Positions 54,640 through 64,000 of a DNA stretch of 64,000 bases are shown in pieces. Made by a program: the position numbers and the translations under genes. Origin of the DNA: Atriophallophorus winterbourni (lineage: Eukaryota; Platyhelminthes; Trematoda; Plagiorchiida; Microphallidae); contig JACCGJ010001313.1 of NCBI GenBank assembly GCA_013407085.1, positions 1 through 64,000 of the forward strand, written 5' to 3'. Under the pieces are notes generated by a model. It was not told where the DNA came from. It did not search any database and saw only the letters and a list, made by a program, of their open reading frames with translations. Position 1 is the stretch's first letter, and every line of letters begins with the position of its first letter.

Positions 54640-55683
54640 CTGTTTTTTCAGCAGTCATTCCAGAGTCTTCTCAAGGACCGAAGTGAGGGTAACCGGTTGG
54701 TAGTTAGCCGGATCACTGTTTTCACTGACCTTATACATTGCTTTGACAATGCCGTACTTCCAATCGTTAGGTAACCTACCATACCTCAGGGATAAATTGA
54801 AGAATAGCGCTAGTGGTTTATGTATGATACTCGACAATACCTTTAAAAGCATTAAGTGTATATCGTCCGGGCTAGATGCTGAGTGAACATCGAGTTGTTC
54901 TAGTAAATACTACACCATCTCTGGGGAGATCGAGATATGCGGCATTTCGGCGTTGCTCTCATGAAGCAGAGGAATGGGAAACGTCTCCTCTGTGTGAACC
55001 GAATTGTACTGAGCGGCGATAACTGCTTTACGTTCATCTCCATGTTAAGTCGAACCTCCCATAGATCTCAAGCAAGGTAATCATTGAGAAGATTCGGTAT
55101 ACGTCTTATGTACGCAAACAAGCGTTTCGGCATCGAGTTGGCTTTGTCCACCAAGCGAGTTTCATAATTCTGCCTTTTTTCTCTTTTGAGATAGGTGCAC
55201 TCATTGTAGGTTACATAGTCATCGGTGCATCCACTGGAACAAACTTCCGACATAACCGCTTTCTTACCTTCATGTATTTACGAATAAATTTATCAAACCA
55301 CGGCGGTCCCTTAGCGGATGATCTTCCATTCATCCATGGAGCATGATTTTCAAGCGATCCTATTTTACCTAAAAGGTCCAAACAACAAGTATCGACATTC
55401 GTTGATAGAGGGAGTGACCAGTCCACCGAGTTTGCAGACGTGATTAGAATCTTTGTGTCTAATTTCCAGTAGTTTCTCCGGGCATCCGTACGTATTCTCG
55501 GTTGAAGACCCCGATTCAAAACGAACCATAAAGAACAGTGATAGCTGCAACCAATGGGGTCTCACTAGACAGATAAGTAACATCAGAGAATCTAGGTGTG
55601 ACCACCAAATGCAATATCGAAATTCGTAAAAATGAATAAAAGTCTGGTGTGTGGTTTGCAAAAGCAGAATGACGGGCTATCTT

Positions 55684-55980
55684 TTATTCAAGAAGTTTTA
55701 TTTTACCAAGTTTAATAGGATTAGTCTTTCGATGAGTTGATGCAGTTACAAGACATCTAGAGAAATTTTTATGAAATATGGAAGAGATAAGATTAAAATC
55801 TGGAGATACAAAAAAGTCAGTCCAATTAGAGTTTCTGATTAGAGTCGAAAACTTTATCCGGTCAATATAAAGACAATCATTATCTGTGCTGTTGGATGTC
55901 CGAGTTTCATAAAGATGAAGTTGGCACATAACCATTTTATGATCACAACCAAGAAGGGGAGTTATGACTTGCACATTATG
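55684..55980 (-). mobile_element. LINE family D, 5' side of nested insertion
   Basis: The 96-residue minus frame 55684-55974 contains Cys-Asp-His-Lys-Met-Val, the Asp-His motif near the end of the LINE endonuclease, and then the linker towards the reverse transcriptase. It ends at the junction with LINE-C; the continuation is at 53310 and below. A target duplication could not be defined by eye. Confidence 0.65.
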
Positions 55981-56029
55981 AATTCACTGGCTGCTATATT
56001 TAGAAATCGAAATCCGACTATCTGGCATG

Positions 56030-56375
56030 AACAAGCACCTGTTCATGTCATGATATTGAAAACCCGCATTCCAGAATTCTGAGGCGCAATAAGCGGAAAT
56101 TCGAATATACGTTCGTTTGCTCCTTTGAGTGCATTTAGTCTATCAAAAGATTCTTTAGGTAGATGGAATTTCTGCCGTTACAGTATGTTTGTTATTCAAA
56201 TATCACTGCCACGCAGGTGTCACGCGTTGAGTTAAGCTGTGCAGAATTCATTGCTAAACGCATTTTATCTACAGCTTCGCAGGATTTATGTATTTGATAT
56301 CCGACGCGCTCTGTACGAGATCTACATGGAGTTTGATTGCAGTTCTATAGACATGCTCTGCAGAAAAGCAACCTC
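56030..56375 (+). repeat. Dispersed repeats (partners 20940-21290 and 31735-31810)
   Basis: 56076-56280 matches 21105-21290. 56315-56370 ('gagatctacatgga', 'tagacatgctctg') matches 31738-31785. There is no coding capacity. Confidence 0.7.
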
Positions 56376-56499
56376 AGTCCACCTTGAAGGAAGTACGCAA
56401 CGCGACCAACGTTTAGCGGTTGTTTTTGTCCAAAATGTTGAAACAAATATGCTACTCATTGTCTACTTGAGTAGTTCAACTAAAATAAATATAAACGTT

Positions 56500-56830
56500 A
56501 TAGTTACCTGCCACTGAAGCGTACTGTTCGTACAACGAATGACGATGTTTTAACACAGAATCACATGGTCAAGCAATCTAGGCGCTTATGCATGACCAAG
56601 TTGATGTGTTGCTCAAATCTCTTAAATGCTTCACCACGAATAACAATGTGGTTCTTTGTACGAACCCTATGCAACACGGCCATGCAAGTATAACCTTGTT
56701 TACCTTCAATCAACTGTTTCAAGTCTCACGAAACCCATACTACCTGTCTCCAGCGGATGACGGCAACCAGACAAAAACCGGTAGTGCAGTGTAATTTCGT
56801 GAGATGTGAGCAACACATAACCTTAAAATA
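56500..56830 (+). repeat. Dispersed short repeat with hammerhead-like end
   Basis: Carries the landmarks 'cacagaatcacatgg', 'tgtgttgctcaaatctc', 'gtacgaaccctatgcaac' shared with 1320-1440, 46300-46670 and 47640-47830. Near 56745-56795 it has GTCTCCAGCGGATGACGGC, loop, CAAAAACCGGTAGTG. That is a hammerhead order with CGGATGA and AAAA in place of CTGATGA and GAAA, so inactive. Confidence 0.6.
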
Positions 56831-58500
56831 AATATTATTTCATCGATTTGATTCGAAAGGGAAATAAAAGTTGAAACCTGCGATATATTGAACCTAATGA
56901 CTTAAGTGTGCCGGAAGTGGTCGGAAGTGCGTGCACGAGGAAAAGGTTGACAATGTCGTTAGAAAAGTGTTGTTAATCACGTAACCCCCTCTAGGCGGCA
57001 ACTAGAGCAAATGTTTGTATTTAAAAATCATTCGCAAACTTGCTTACGGTATCCTGGTCAGAGTGCGACGATATTCGAAACCTTTACGTAGTGCACGCTG
57101 TTCATGTTCATCAAAATAATGTCTAAATGAACATGTAACATGTATCGCAAAGTAGGATTTGCTCTATCAATAAACACATTTTTCCAATGTTTGATATAAT
57201 TTTACATCGTGGAACCAACCTCGTTATTGATATCTAGAATGTCACATAGAGCTCAATTGAGCACATACATCAAGTTTTTGCAGTATGTTAAATGAGGTCA
57301 TTTTTATACACACATTATTACGTTCATCAATCAAAAGCTTACTCATTTATTCATTTATAGTGACGATATACACAGCTAATCACCTATAACACAAACTACA
57401 CTTTCACTTTGATTTTAACCGATACCTGGAATATATATGGTTAGATTTGACTGGAATATGCACAATGTGTTCATATTAATTGATTCTCATTATAAAGATA
57501 TTTTTCGAAAATTAGATGCATATTCTTTCGAAATCGATCTCCCTACATCTTCGCATTCATTGACGGTGTTATACTCGTACTAAACTTGCGATTACATTAA
57601 ATTGTTGATCTTAATTATAAATCATTTCTAGTTCAAGTACGATTAATCAATGAATCAAGGTAATGCTGATGTGAAAAACATGAATTACTGTACTTTAGTA
57701 AGAGCGTGTTTTCGTAGCGCCCTGTCTTGAAAATTATTTGATCTGTAAATAGAACCTTGCATTTTACATGCAAACCAGAAGAAATTTCAAAAAGGTATTG
57801 AATTACATTTCTCGTCAGATTAATGTAGTGTTAATTCACACTGTGTCTGTTCGCGTGCGCTGATCAGATCGGTAGTGTAATCACGAAAAGGTGCTGGTTC
57901 ATTTACGACTGATCGGACATAGAACAATACACAAATGTGCCTGCCTTGAAAGATTCTTCAATACAAAATCTTAGATTCAATAAAAATTATTTATGTATTA
58001 TTAAGTGTAGTCTCGTGAATACCTATAATCAGCCAATACGCAGGTGTCGTTAAATGGTTTCTCATTCTTATTCTCTATAAATGAAGGATACAGCATGTGT
58101 AACGCTCATTTTTTAGATTGAGAAAAATCCATATATCGGTTTCGAATTTATTTATCTGTGTGATACAACTAAGGATTAGTGGAATGATCTCCAAATCTGA
58201 AGCATCCCGCTCCAGTTTAAGCATTTAATCCTCCTCGCGGGGCCTTCAAATCGGCCATGCATACAATTAATTTCGAAATGCATCGAATATTTTCGGATTA
58301 ACTGTGGTCAAATTTAACGTGCACTTTAGAACGAAGTACGAGATACCGGGACTTTTGCTAGTAAACTGGATCGTATGTCAATCAATTAATACGGACAAAA
58401 AATCGTTCAGTCGACAAATTGTAGCTCGATGTCGGGACGTGTTTATAATTTTTTCAAATTTGTGGTGAAATTATTGTAACAGCTGGAAATTCGTGTGTAA
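56831..58500. other. No gene recognised
   Basis: AT-rich spacer without supported frames. Confidence 0.35.
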
Positions 58501-58504
58501 GAAT

Positions 58505-58740
58505 AAAATCAATTTCTTCTTCTTCTTCCAGTTAATCTCTTGCATAGATTGCCTACGTTGCCGTGATTTAGAGCTTGGCTTTTGCTACACAAAACACAGC
58601 CACACACTTCAAATAACATTTATGTCTTCAGAATACAATCCCTTTTTCAGGTTCATAAAAGTCTTCAATAATTCTCGGATAACCTTTTCTACCACGATTT
58701 ATAAATTAATGTTTCTCACACGCTTCCAAAGGACGTGCAC
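58505..58740 (-). mobile_element. LINE-C 3' fragment
   Basis: Starts with TTCTTCTTCTTCTTCC and then aligns loosely with 53310-53530: 'gccgtgattta' against 'gccgtgattaca', and 'tctcggataaccttttc' against 'tgagataacctcttcc'. Same strand as LINE-C, and only the 3' tail is present. Confidence 0.55.
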
Positions 58741-58769
58741 ATCAATAATGATTTTTTTGGTGGAAGTTC

Positions 58770-58810
58770 TTAATAATGATAATATTAATAATAGAAATAA
58801 TAATAATGAT

Positions 58811-58843
<33 letters not shown>
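58770..58843. repeat. AAT trinucleotide-rich repeat
   Basis: Imperfect AAT/AATAATG repeats. They create low-complexity Asn-rich or Ile-rich frames on the two strands that are not genes. Confidence 0.95.
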
Positions 58844-58845
<2 letters not shown>

Positions 58846-58879
58846 ATATTCTTGGATACACCAAGTCATGCCATACATG

Positions 58880-59760
58880 ATCATTTGTTTTCATGATTAA
58901 GTACATAGGCATGAATAAGTCCATAGACAACGAAATGCCCCTGAATGCTTCGAAATGCAGCCTATTGTATCTCAACAGCAAGTTGAGCAAAGAATGTTAT
59001 CTTGGTCGCACTGTTATTAAAACCTCTCCCACTGGAAAGGATTTATGTGTGATTATCCAATCGAACTAGGGAAACTCAATGCAATGTCGACTGGCTGCCT
59101 GCAAAGCTAAAACAACTTAGGCCTCCTTAGAAGACTCCTAGGATAGTTTGACCCAAATATTGCCTGCAAATTAATTTCAACGTACATCCGTCCTCATGTT
59201 AAATGTGCTATACCGGCATGGGATCCTTGGTTGAAAAAAGATATTCTGCTATTAGAAACTCCACAGCGCTGAACGGCAAAACTCGTCATGGGACTATCAA
59301 ATTATCTATACGAAACGCGACTAAAATGATTGAATTTGCATTCGGCTGAATACTGACGGAAACGAGGAGCACTAATAATCATTTGGACAGTGCCTAATCA
59401 AACAAATCATCCTTGCGGTCATTTGTTTCATCTTTTCCATAACACACATCTGCGAGGACACCAATCAAAACCAACAGCATAGCAGGTTGAACTGCAGCAA
59501 ATATGCATTTTCCGTTCGCAACGTGCAACTGCGGAACAGTTTACCTACCCGTGTGGTACAATATGGAAATGTTGAAGTTTTCAAGAAATCACTAGATATC
59601 GACATAGAAAAGTATGTTTTTTTATGTTTGGCAATAACCTAACAATATTTTGATATTTTTTAGCCATCCGACCCGATGTACATTTTTGTGGGACTTGTGA
59701 AACATAGCTTTTTACCTGTATATAATCTATGAACAAATCTATGAATAAATAAAACAGTAA
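58880..59760 (+). mobile_element. CR1-like LINE, decayed 3' end
   Basis: ORF2 C-terminal blocks are readable across frames: Pro-Leu-Asn-Ala-Ser-Lys-Cys near 58938; Lys-Cys-Ala-Ile-Pro-Ala-Trp-Asp-Pro-Trp-Leu-Lys-Lys-Asp near 59203; and a Phe-Lys-Lys-Ser-Leu-Asp-Ile terminal block near 59578. The tail ends at about 59755 in 'atgaataaataaaacag'. Confidence 0.7.
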
Positions 59761-59764
59761 TTAT

Positions 59765-60235
59765 ACAAATGTTAAGGGCGAACATAAATACATTTTTGTT
59801 GTTGTTAACAACCATAAAAATATTTGGATAACATTTGTAAAAATGGTAGCGTCTTTAAAACATAAAGTTCATGGAATATTGGAAAAAGAATGTTTTTAAC
59901 GAATACAACAGTAATTGTTTGAAATGGGTTAATTGCAGTTTGGGTGGATCAGAATCGCAATGTTTATTCATGTGTGATGTTCCAAATGCAACTTCAAACG
60001 TAGATAAGCGTATAAGGAGCTTACTTCATCGGGTCACGGAGACATGAGTGGTATCTCCATTTTAACAATTGTGAGAGTAGAGTTTGTTGAATTTCAACAA
60101 TTCTGAAAAGTAAATTCTCAAGAAAAGAGGTTAAATGTCACTATAAAAAAATTATATAGCTAAAAATATTAAAAGCCTTTTAATCCGTATAAGTATAACT
60201 TATCTATAGTTGTAATTATAATAAAAAGCTTAACT
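59765..60235. other. No gene recognised
   Basis: AT-rich spacer; nothing supported. Confidence 0.35.
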
Positions 60236-60239
60236 AATG

Positions 60240-60475
60240 ATTCCGGAGATAAAAAGGAGTTGAGTTGCATTATGAATTCAGTTTGTGAAGTGCTCAATCT
60301 TATATTATTGGGAAGTAAATTCCATAAACGAGAATATTTATAAATGAAGAAATCTTTTCGTACACGATTGTGGACTTTCGGTGTCGAAGATTATATACTT
60401 CAGAGTTCTTGAAATCTAATTGTAAATCAATGTCGATCATATCGTTTTTCCAAAGTATAAGATTTTAAACAAGGA
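60240..60475 (-). mobile_element. LINE family D fragment, 3' piece
   Basis: 'agttgcattatgaattc', 'ggaagtaaattccataaacg', 'agaaatcttttcgtacac' correspond to 51490-51680 ('agaattccaaagatgcgcat', 'agaagttttgtcgaac') on the same strand. It is separated from its remainder (60950-61480) by the hammerhead repeat. Confidence 0.6.
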
Positions 60476-60623
60476 GCGCTTATATGCTACTGTTAGATAA
60501 GTTTGGTACGACCAACTTGTTCAAAGCATGTGTCCAAACACATGTTTGATGGGGTTAAACCCATAACCATGAAACAAAATATGCATTTGCATGCTTTTCC
60601 GTCATGCATGCATGCTTTTCTGT

Positions 60624-60665
60624 CTCTACCTGATGAGTGCTAACAGCACGAAACCGGTCGTGGGG
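60624..60665 (+). ncRNA. Hammerhead ribozyme, type I, intact core (first of dimer)
   Basis: Self-cleaving RNA motif. Helix I is CTCTAC (60624-60629) with GTGGGG (60660-60665), six pairs including two G-U. Core CTGATGA is at 60630-60636. Helix II is GTGC/GCAC with loop TAACA (60637-60649). GAAA is at 60650-60653. Helix III is only A-C/G-T with a two-base CG loop, and C60659 is the cleavage-site base. All conserved core bases and the G10.1-C11.1 pair are present. Such a short helix III is known in some animal hammerheads, where a dimeric fold helps cleavage. Predicted cleavage is between 60659 and 60660. Confidence 0.88.
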
Positions 60666-60856
60666 TGTTTTGTGACGGAAAAGCATGTAAATAAATATTT
60701 TGTTTCATGGTTATGGGTTAAATCCCATTAAACATGTGTTTGGACACATGTTTTAACCCGTTGGTCGTATTTGCCTTATCCAACAGTGGCATACAAGCGC
60801 TCCTCGTTTACCATTCCTTCACTGTTTCAAGCGCATGCAGATACTGATCTTACTGT

Positions 60857-60898
60857 CACTACCTGATGAGTGCAAACAGCACGAAACCGGTCGTGTTG
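60857..60898 (+). ncRNA. Hammerhead ribozyme, type I, intact core (second of dimer)
   Basis: Core CTGATGA is at 60863-60869. Helix II is GTGC/GCAC, loop AAACA. GAAA is at 60883-60886, CCGGTC at 60887-60892. Helix I CACTAC pairs with GTGTTG, five of six positions paired, with A-U replacing a wobble. Cleavage is predicted between 60892 and 60893. Cleavage here and at 60659 would release a 233-nt RNA. Confidence 0.85.
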
Positions 60899-60949
60899 TG
60901 TTTTGTGACGGAAAAGCATGCAAATAAATATTTAGTATAACATTTTGTT

Positions 60950-61480
60950 TTATTCTTCGAAACCATAATGGTTCCAGTCCTAAGATCTGACATCTTCCCT
61001 TTTATGAATGCTTATCCGAACTGGTGGTAATGGATCATGTAGAAGAACATTGGATGCTATCTGAAGCATATATATCAGACCGAGTAATGTTACTAGATTT
61101 TATGTTGCAGTAATATATTCAAGGCAGTGTATGTAACTTGTACAGTTCCAGCTTGTACTGGGGCATATAGATGAATCGATGAAGTAAACCTATATTCTTT
61201 TTTGTACACATTGTACACGTACACATTGTGCTGGTTGTAGTGTTGTATTATTTAGGATGATCGAATCTTTTGGTATGATGGAGTTGAAATTTGAGAAAGT
61301 AGATTTATTAGTGGAGAACTCAAGACCGTTTCGATTACTCCATTAAAGTAGAGCATCCAGGTCTTGGCTCAATTTTGATATAATGTCGTTAGTCTGGTTA
61401 GATGGAAAGGCTATGATTACTTTCATATCATCTGCAAACAAAAAGATTTTGATTATGAGAGATAGCATATAAAACAAGTT
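60950..61480 (-). mobile_element. LINE family D fragment, reverse transcriptase piece
   Basis: The minus strand near 61440 reads Leu-Phe-Ala-Asp-Asp-Met-Lys-Val-Ile, then Ala-Phe-Pro-Ser and Gly-Leu-Glu-Phe-Ser, matching the palm of LINE-D at 52111-52491. It is decayed, with its 3' continuation at 60240-60475. Confidence 0.7.
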
Positions 61481-61829
61481 AAGTTATATTATCATAAAAA
61501 TGATAGTGGAGGTTAAAGCTAGCCTAAACTTTGAAATAGCCTTTGATCAAAGAGAACATATCACAGGCGTTCCTTCAATGAACAAAAAAACCACTCACGA
61601 GTACAAAACTCGAGCATGAAGCGCTTGAGATCACGATGATCACAGCCGCTAAAACTCTATTTCTGTATTTCATGAAAAGTGTTTGAGCAAATCAGGTTTG
61701 AGATGGACCAGGTCAGACGATATCGAACAATATGCAAGTCACTGCTCCGCCGAGACGGCACATCACGCGTAGAAGGTGTGTTAGTTTGACGTGATCATAG
61801 ACTCTAATGCCGATAACTCACGGATTCTG

Positions 61830-63835
61830 ACTTTGTGTTTTAGGTCACGTTATAGTGCTACATGACAACAAATATAGGCAAAGATTGCACAGTATGCTGA
61901 ATGCATTTCCAGTACTAGCCCTTAAAGTGTATATAATGATATTATTAAACAAGTTATGCTCGATTGCCTCGATCAATCATAAAAGAATCGTGATCATGGA
62001 AGACTTTAATCCGCCGAACTTGCTGAAGAATAACACAATTTATCAGACCTTCACTGCTGCCAACTTTCAACATTTGTTCAACGAAATTCACGTGGAAATC
62101 AATTCGAAGTTACAGACATGCCTCAAGTGCTCGATCGAATCTAGTTACCTGTAAAAGACTCCATTGAAAACATCACATACGATTTCTATCTAGGATCGAT
62201 CAACAATTTGGTCTTGAAGTTCCACTACCTATGTCGACCAGAGTAAACAGGCAAAACAACACAAATCATCAAAACGATATGCCCATCTAAACTGTCAAAC
62301 ATACTTAGTTCTAGTAACGATTGGAAAATTGAAGGCATCCTAGTAAAGATAAGTAGTCTAGCATGGAGGCCAAGCTAAACTAGTTAATAAACTCTTACTT
62401 AGCACCCGTACCTAAATAGTGTGAAAATGCATTCGGATATAAAATCCGAAGTCACAGTCGGAACGAGATTAAAATGCGGAAAATGACTTAGAGAAACCAT
62501 CGCCGGTTAAGCAACGAATTAGCACGAAAGAACTTTTGAACACTTATTTAACACATTACTGATGCACAAATGCAGTATAAGGCTGATGCAATGTGTAAAA
62601 TTAATCGGAATCCAAACATCTACCAGATTGTTAACTAGCAGTGTTCAGTGTAACCAAGAGTTGCAGCCTTACGGAAGCAATCTGCAATGAACATAAATGC
62701 GGCTGACTCCTCGGATGTTCTATTTTATTATTATGCTTCAGTATTTTGTCTAAAAAAGGGCGTGTATATATAAATGGGTACAAAACTAACGAATCCTGTA
62801 CCATTGGACAAATTGACCATTGAATGCGATATTCACCATCGTTGAATACCGGAAGCTCACTTGAATATTATAAAAATACTCAAATACAATCAATCAGCTA
62901 CAACGCGAACAGCAGTCTCAACGTAACTCACCAATGGAATTGGAGTCCGGTAAATCTGTACGATTTCAAAGAAGGGGATTGTTCAGAGTCTACAAATAAC
63001 TGGCCGGTTACCTTGCTGTTCTCCTTATACTAGGTTTTTAAAATAATCATGGCGACAAAACTATGCGAATTTCTTGAAGGAAATAATTTATTATTTGGGT
63101 CCTCGAAAGAGATTTTCCAGATTAACTAACCTTTTTTCCTACCTTCAATGGTTGAACTTGAGCAGTTGATGTTGAGGATACCACCCACGTATGTAATCTC
63201 GATATGCCGGAAGCATTCGACCGCGTAAACGACTGTATCTATTTATCAGTAGCGAGCACGTTGTGTTATCACAGGCAGACAATTATTCTGGTTAGAAAAT
63301 TACTTGTCGCCGGACTCAGCACTAACCGTTACAGTGAGCAAATCTGAACCCTAAAATTATTCAATTATACACGTCGTACACTCCGGAAGGGTTTGGATCG
63401 TGGTTTACAAGATATTGAATACCGCAAATCATTATCTAAAATGATTATTTAATCTATGAGGCTCACCTAAGATAATAACATTCTTTCTCTCGCTTATGAC
63501 TCAGATGTAGACGCATTTTATCTTGCGAGTAAGTTATATTTGGAAAACGTTCGAGATCATGTTGTCAACTCACAAATCCGTAGATTTTCATGATATGTCT
63601 TAACATGTGCATAGAAGAAAACTATAAATTTTTAACCAATGCATATACATTTGTCATCCCATTAATAGAAACAATTTTTGGCCTGATTCGTATAAGGGTC
63701 GGTAAGCAACCAAATCCCGTTTTAGCTTGTTAAGTTATTTGTAGTTCCCATATTAATCTGTGTTTTTTTAATTAAAACTATATCTCATTTTTAGAACATT
63801 AAAATTGGATTCATTTGATTTCATCAAGGTCTGTC
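61830..63835 (+). mobile_element. CR1-like LINE, decayed copy
   Basis: Endonuclease end at 61855-62154 (Val-Ile-Met-Glu-Asp-Phe-Asn-Pro-Pro). Long decayed linker. Tyr/Leu-Asp-Met-Pro-Glu-Ala-Phe-Asp-Arg-Val near 63200 is a changed reverse-transcriptase block. The C-terminal region is near 63380-63600. The 3' tail matches 1-440 and ends at about 63820 in 'attggattcatttgatttc'. A further short LINE-like piece follows at 63835-63880. Confidence 0.75.
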
Positions 63836-63894
63836 AGATAATATTAACAACCGGTTTGAACATATTCCAGAACAAATATGTTTTGAGGTGATTT

Positions 63895-64000
63895 GTATAT
63901 ACAAGATGAGTGTGCGATGTTTTGTTCTTCATCTGCGATTTATAAGCGCGTTTGACCAATTGAAGTTCACTGGTGTTGTGCGATTCGAGTGTGAACGGAA
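63895..64000. repeat. Dispersed repeat, inverted partner of 18330-18450
   Basis: Contains 'atgttttgttcttcatctg' and 'gttgtgcgattcgagtgtg', the reverse complement of the 18.3 kb copy. It is cut by the window end. Confidence 0.75.

Larger units (their letters stand above)
53320..55670 (-). mobile_element. CR1-like LINE family C, inserted in LINE family D
   Basis: Minus-strand copy of about 2.35 kb lying between the two halves of LINE-D in the same orientation, so a nested insertion. Endonuclease end and linker are at 55211-55661 with frameshifts, reverse transcriptase at 53920-54852, and the C-terminal region at 53470-53871. The 3' tail ends at about 53310 in GAA/AAG repeats (plus strand 'ccttcttcttcttctt'). 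It is the best-preserved reverse transcriptase of the window, so probably the youngest LINE here. Confidence 0.85.
60497..60925 (+). repeat. Hammerhead retrozyme locus: inverted arm plus dimer
   Basis: Direct part (about 60608-60925): nearly two monomers of the 233-bp family with two hammerheads whose cleavage points (60659 and 60892) are exactly 233 bp apart. To its left, 60507-60604 is the reverse complement of 60672-60769, a 98-bp inverted repeat of roughly 90% identity whose 67-bp loop contains the first hammerhead. The locus interrupts a LINE-D fragment, so it probably inserted there. Confidence 0.9.

Noticed and set aside
58493..58990. Frames with runs of Asn or Ile
   Set aside because: They result from the AAT-rich tract and a LINE tail.
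1..64000. tRNA and rRNA genes
   Set aside because: No convincing cloverleaf with A and B boxes and no rRNA-like conserved block was found by eye; a tRNAscan or Rfam run could still find some.

Overview
This window looks like a piece of a repeat-rich, AT-rich animal genome, most probably a parasitic flatworm (digenean trematode or close relative). That is an inference from three things: introns of only 34-44 nt in otherwise ordinary genes, a family of small secreted Kunitz inhibitors, and a mobile-element set of CR1-like and RTE-like LINEs, Gypsy LTR elements, a Penelope-like element and hammerhead-ribozyme repeats. No housekeeping gene is visible, so the genus cannot be named.

Host genes. 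Six small secreted single-domain Kunitz (BPTI-type) protease-inhibitor genes lie at 2.2, 4.2, 9.7, 16.1, 35.8 and 47.0 kb; five are on the minus strand and the 9.7 kb gene is on the plus strand. All keep the six-cysteine spacing 8-15-7-12-3. Four have two exons, with a phase-1 micro-intron directly before the first cysteine; the 9.7 and 16.1 kb genes are read through in a single exon. The reactive-site residue (P1) differs between copies: Lys, Lys, Lys, Asn, Arg, Ala. Each gene has a TATA-like box about 38-45 bp before its ATG. The first two genes are a recent tandem duplication that includes flanking DNA.

Mobile DNA. Nearly everything else recognisable is retroelement debris. A 3.4-kb Gypsy-type element (24850-28281) with both LTRs and a perfect 5-bp target duplication is inserted in ORF1 of a CR1-like LINE that runs from about 24400 to 31665. 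A second copy of that LINE lies inverted at about 38.2-42.4 kb. Further CR1-like copies are at 21.3-24.3 kb, 51.2-56.0 kb (one LINE nested in another) and 58.9-63.8 kb, with many 3' fragments between. A Penelope-like reverse transcriptase fragment (32.9-33.7 kb) sits between pieces of a second decayed Gypsy element. RTE-like fragments lie at 17.8 and 48 kb.

Hammerhead repeats. The most striking feature is a 233-bp tandem repeat whose monomers each carry a type I hammerhead ribozyme. Four monomers at 43.15-44.11 kb all have core mutations. A dimer at 60.6-60.9 kb has two intact cores exactly 233 bp apart, and one of them lies in the loop of a long inverted repeat. Diverged relatives occur at 8.1-8.4, 19.2, 20.8, 35.3, 44.3, 45.9, 46.6, 47.6, 50.0 and 56.8 kb, several at the ends of a 1.5-1.9 kb repeat present three times. 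This is the organisation of a non-autonomous retrozyme, probably moved by Penelope-like machinery.
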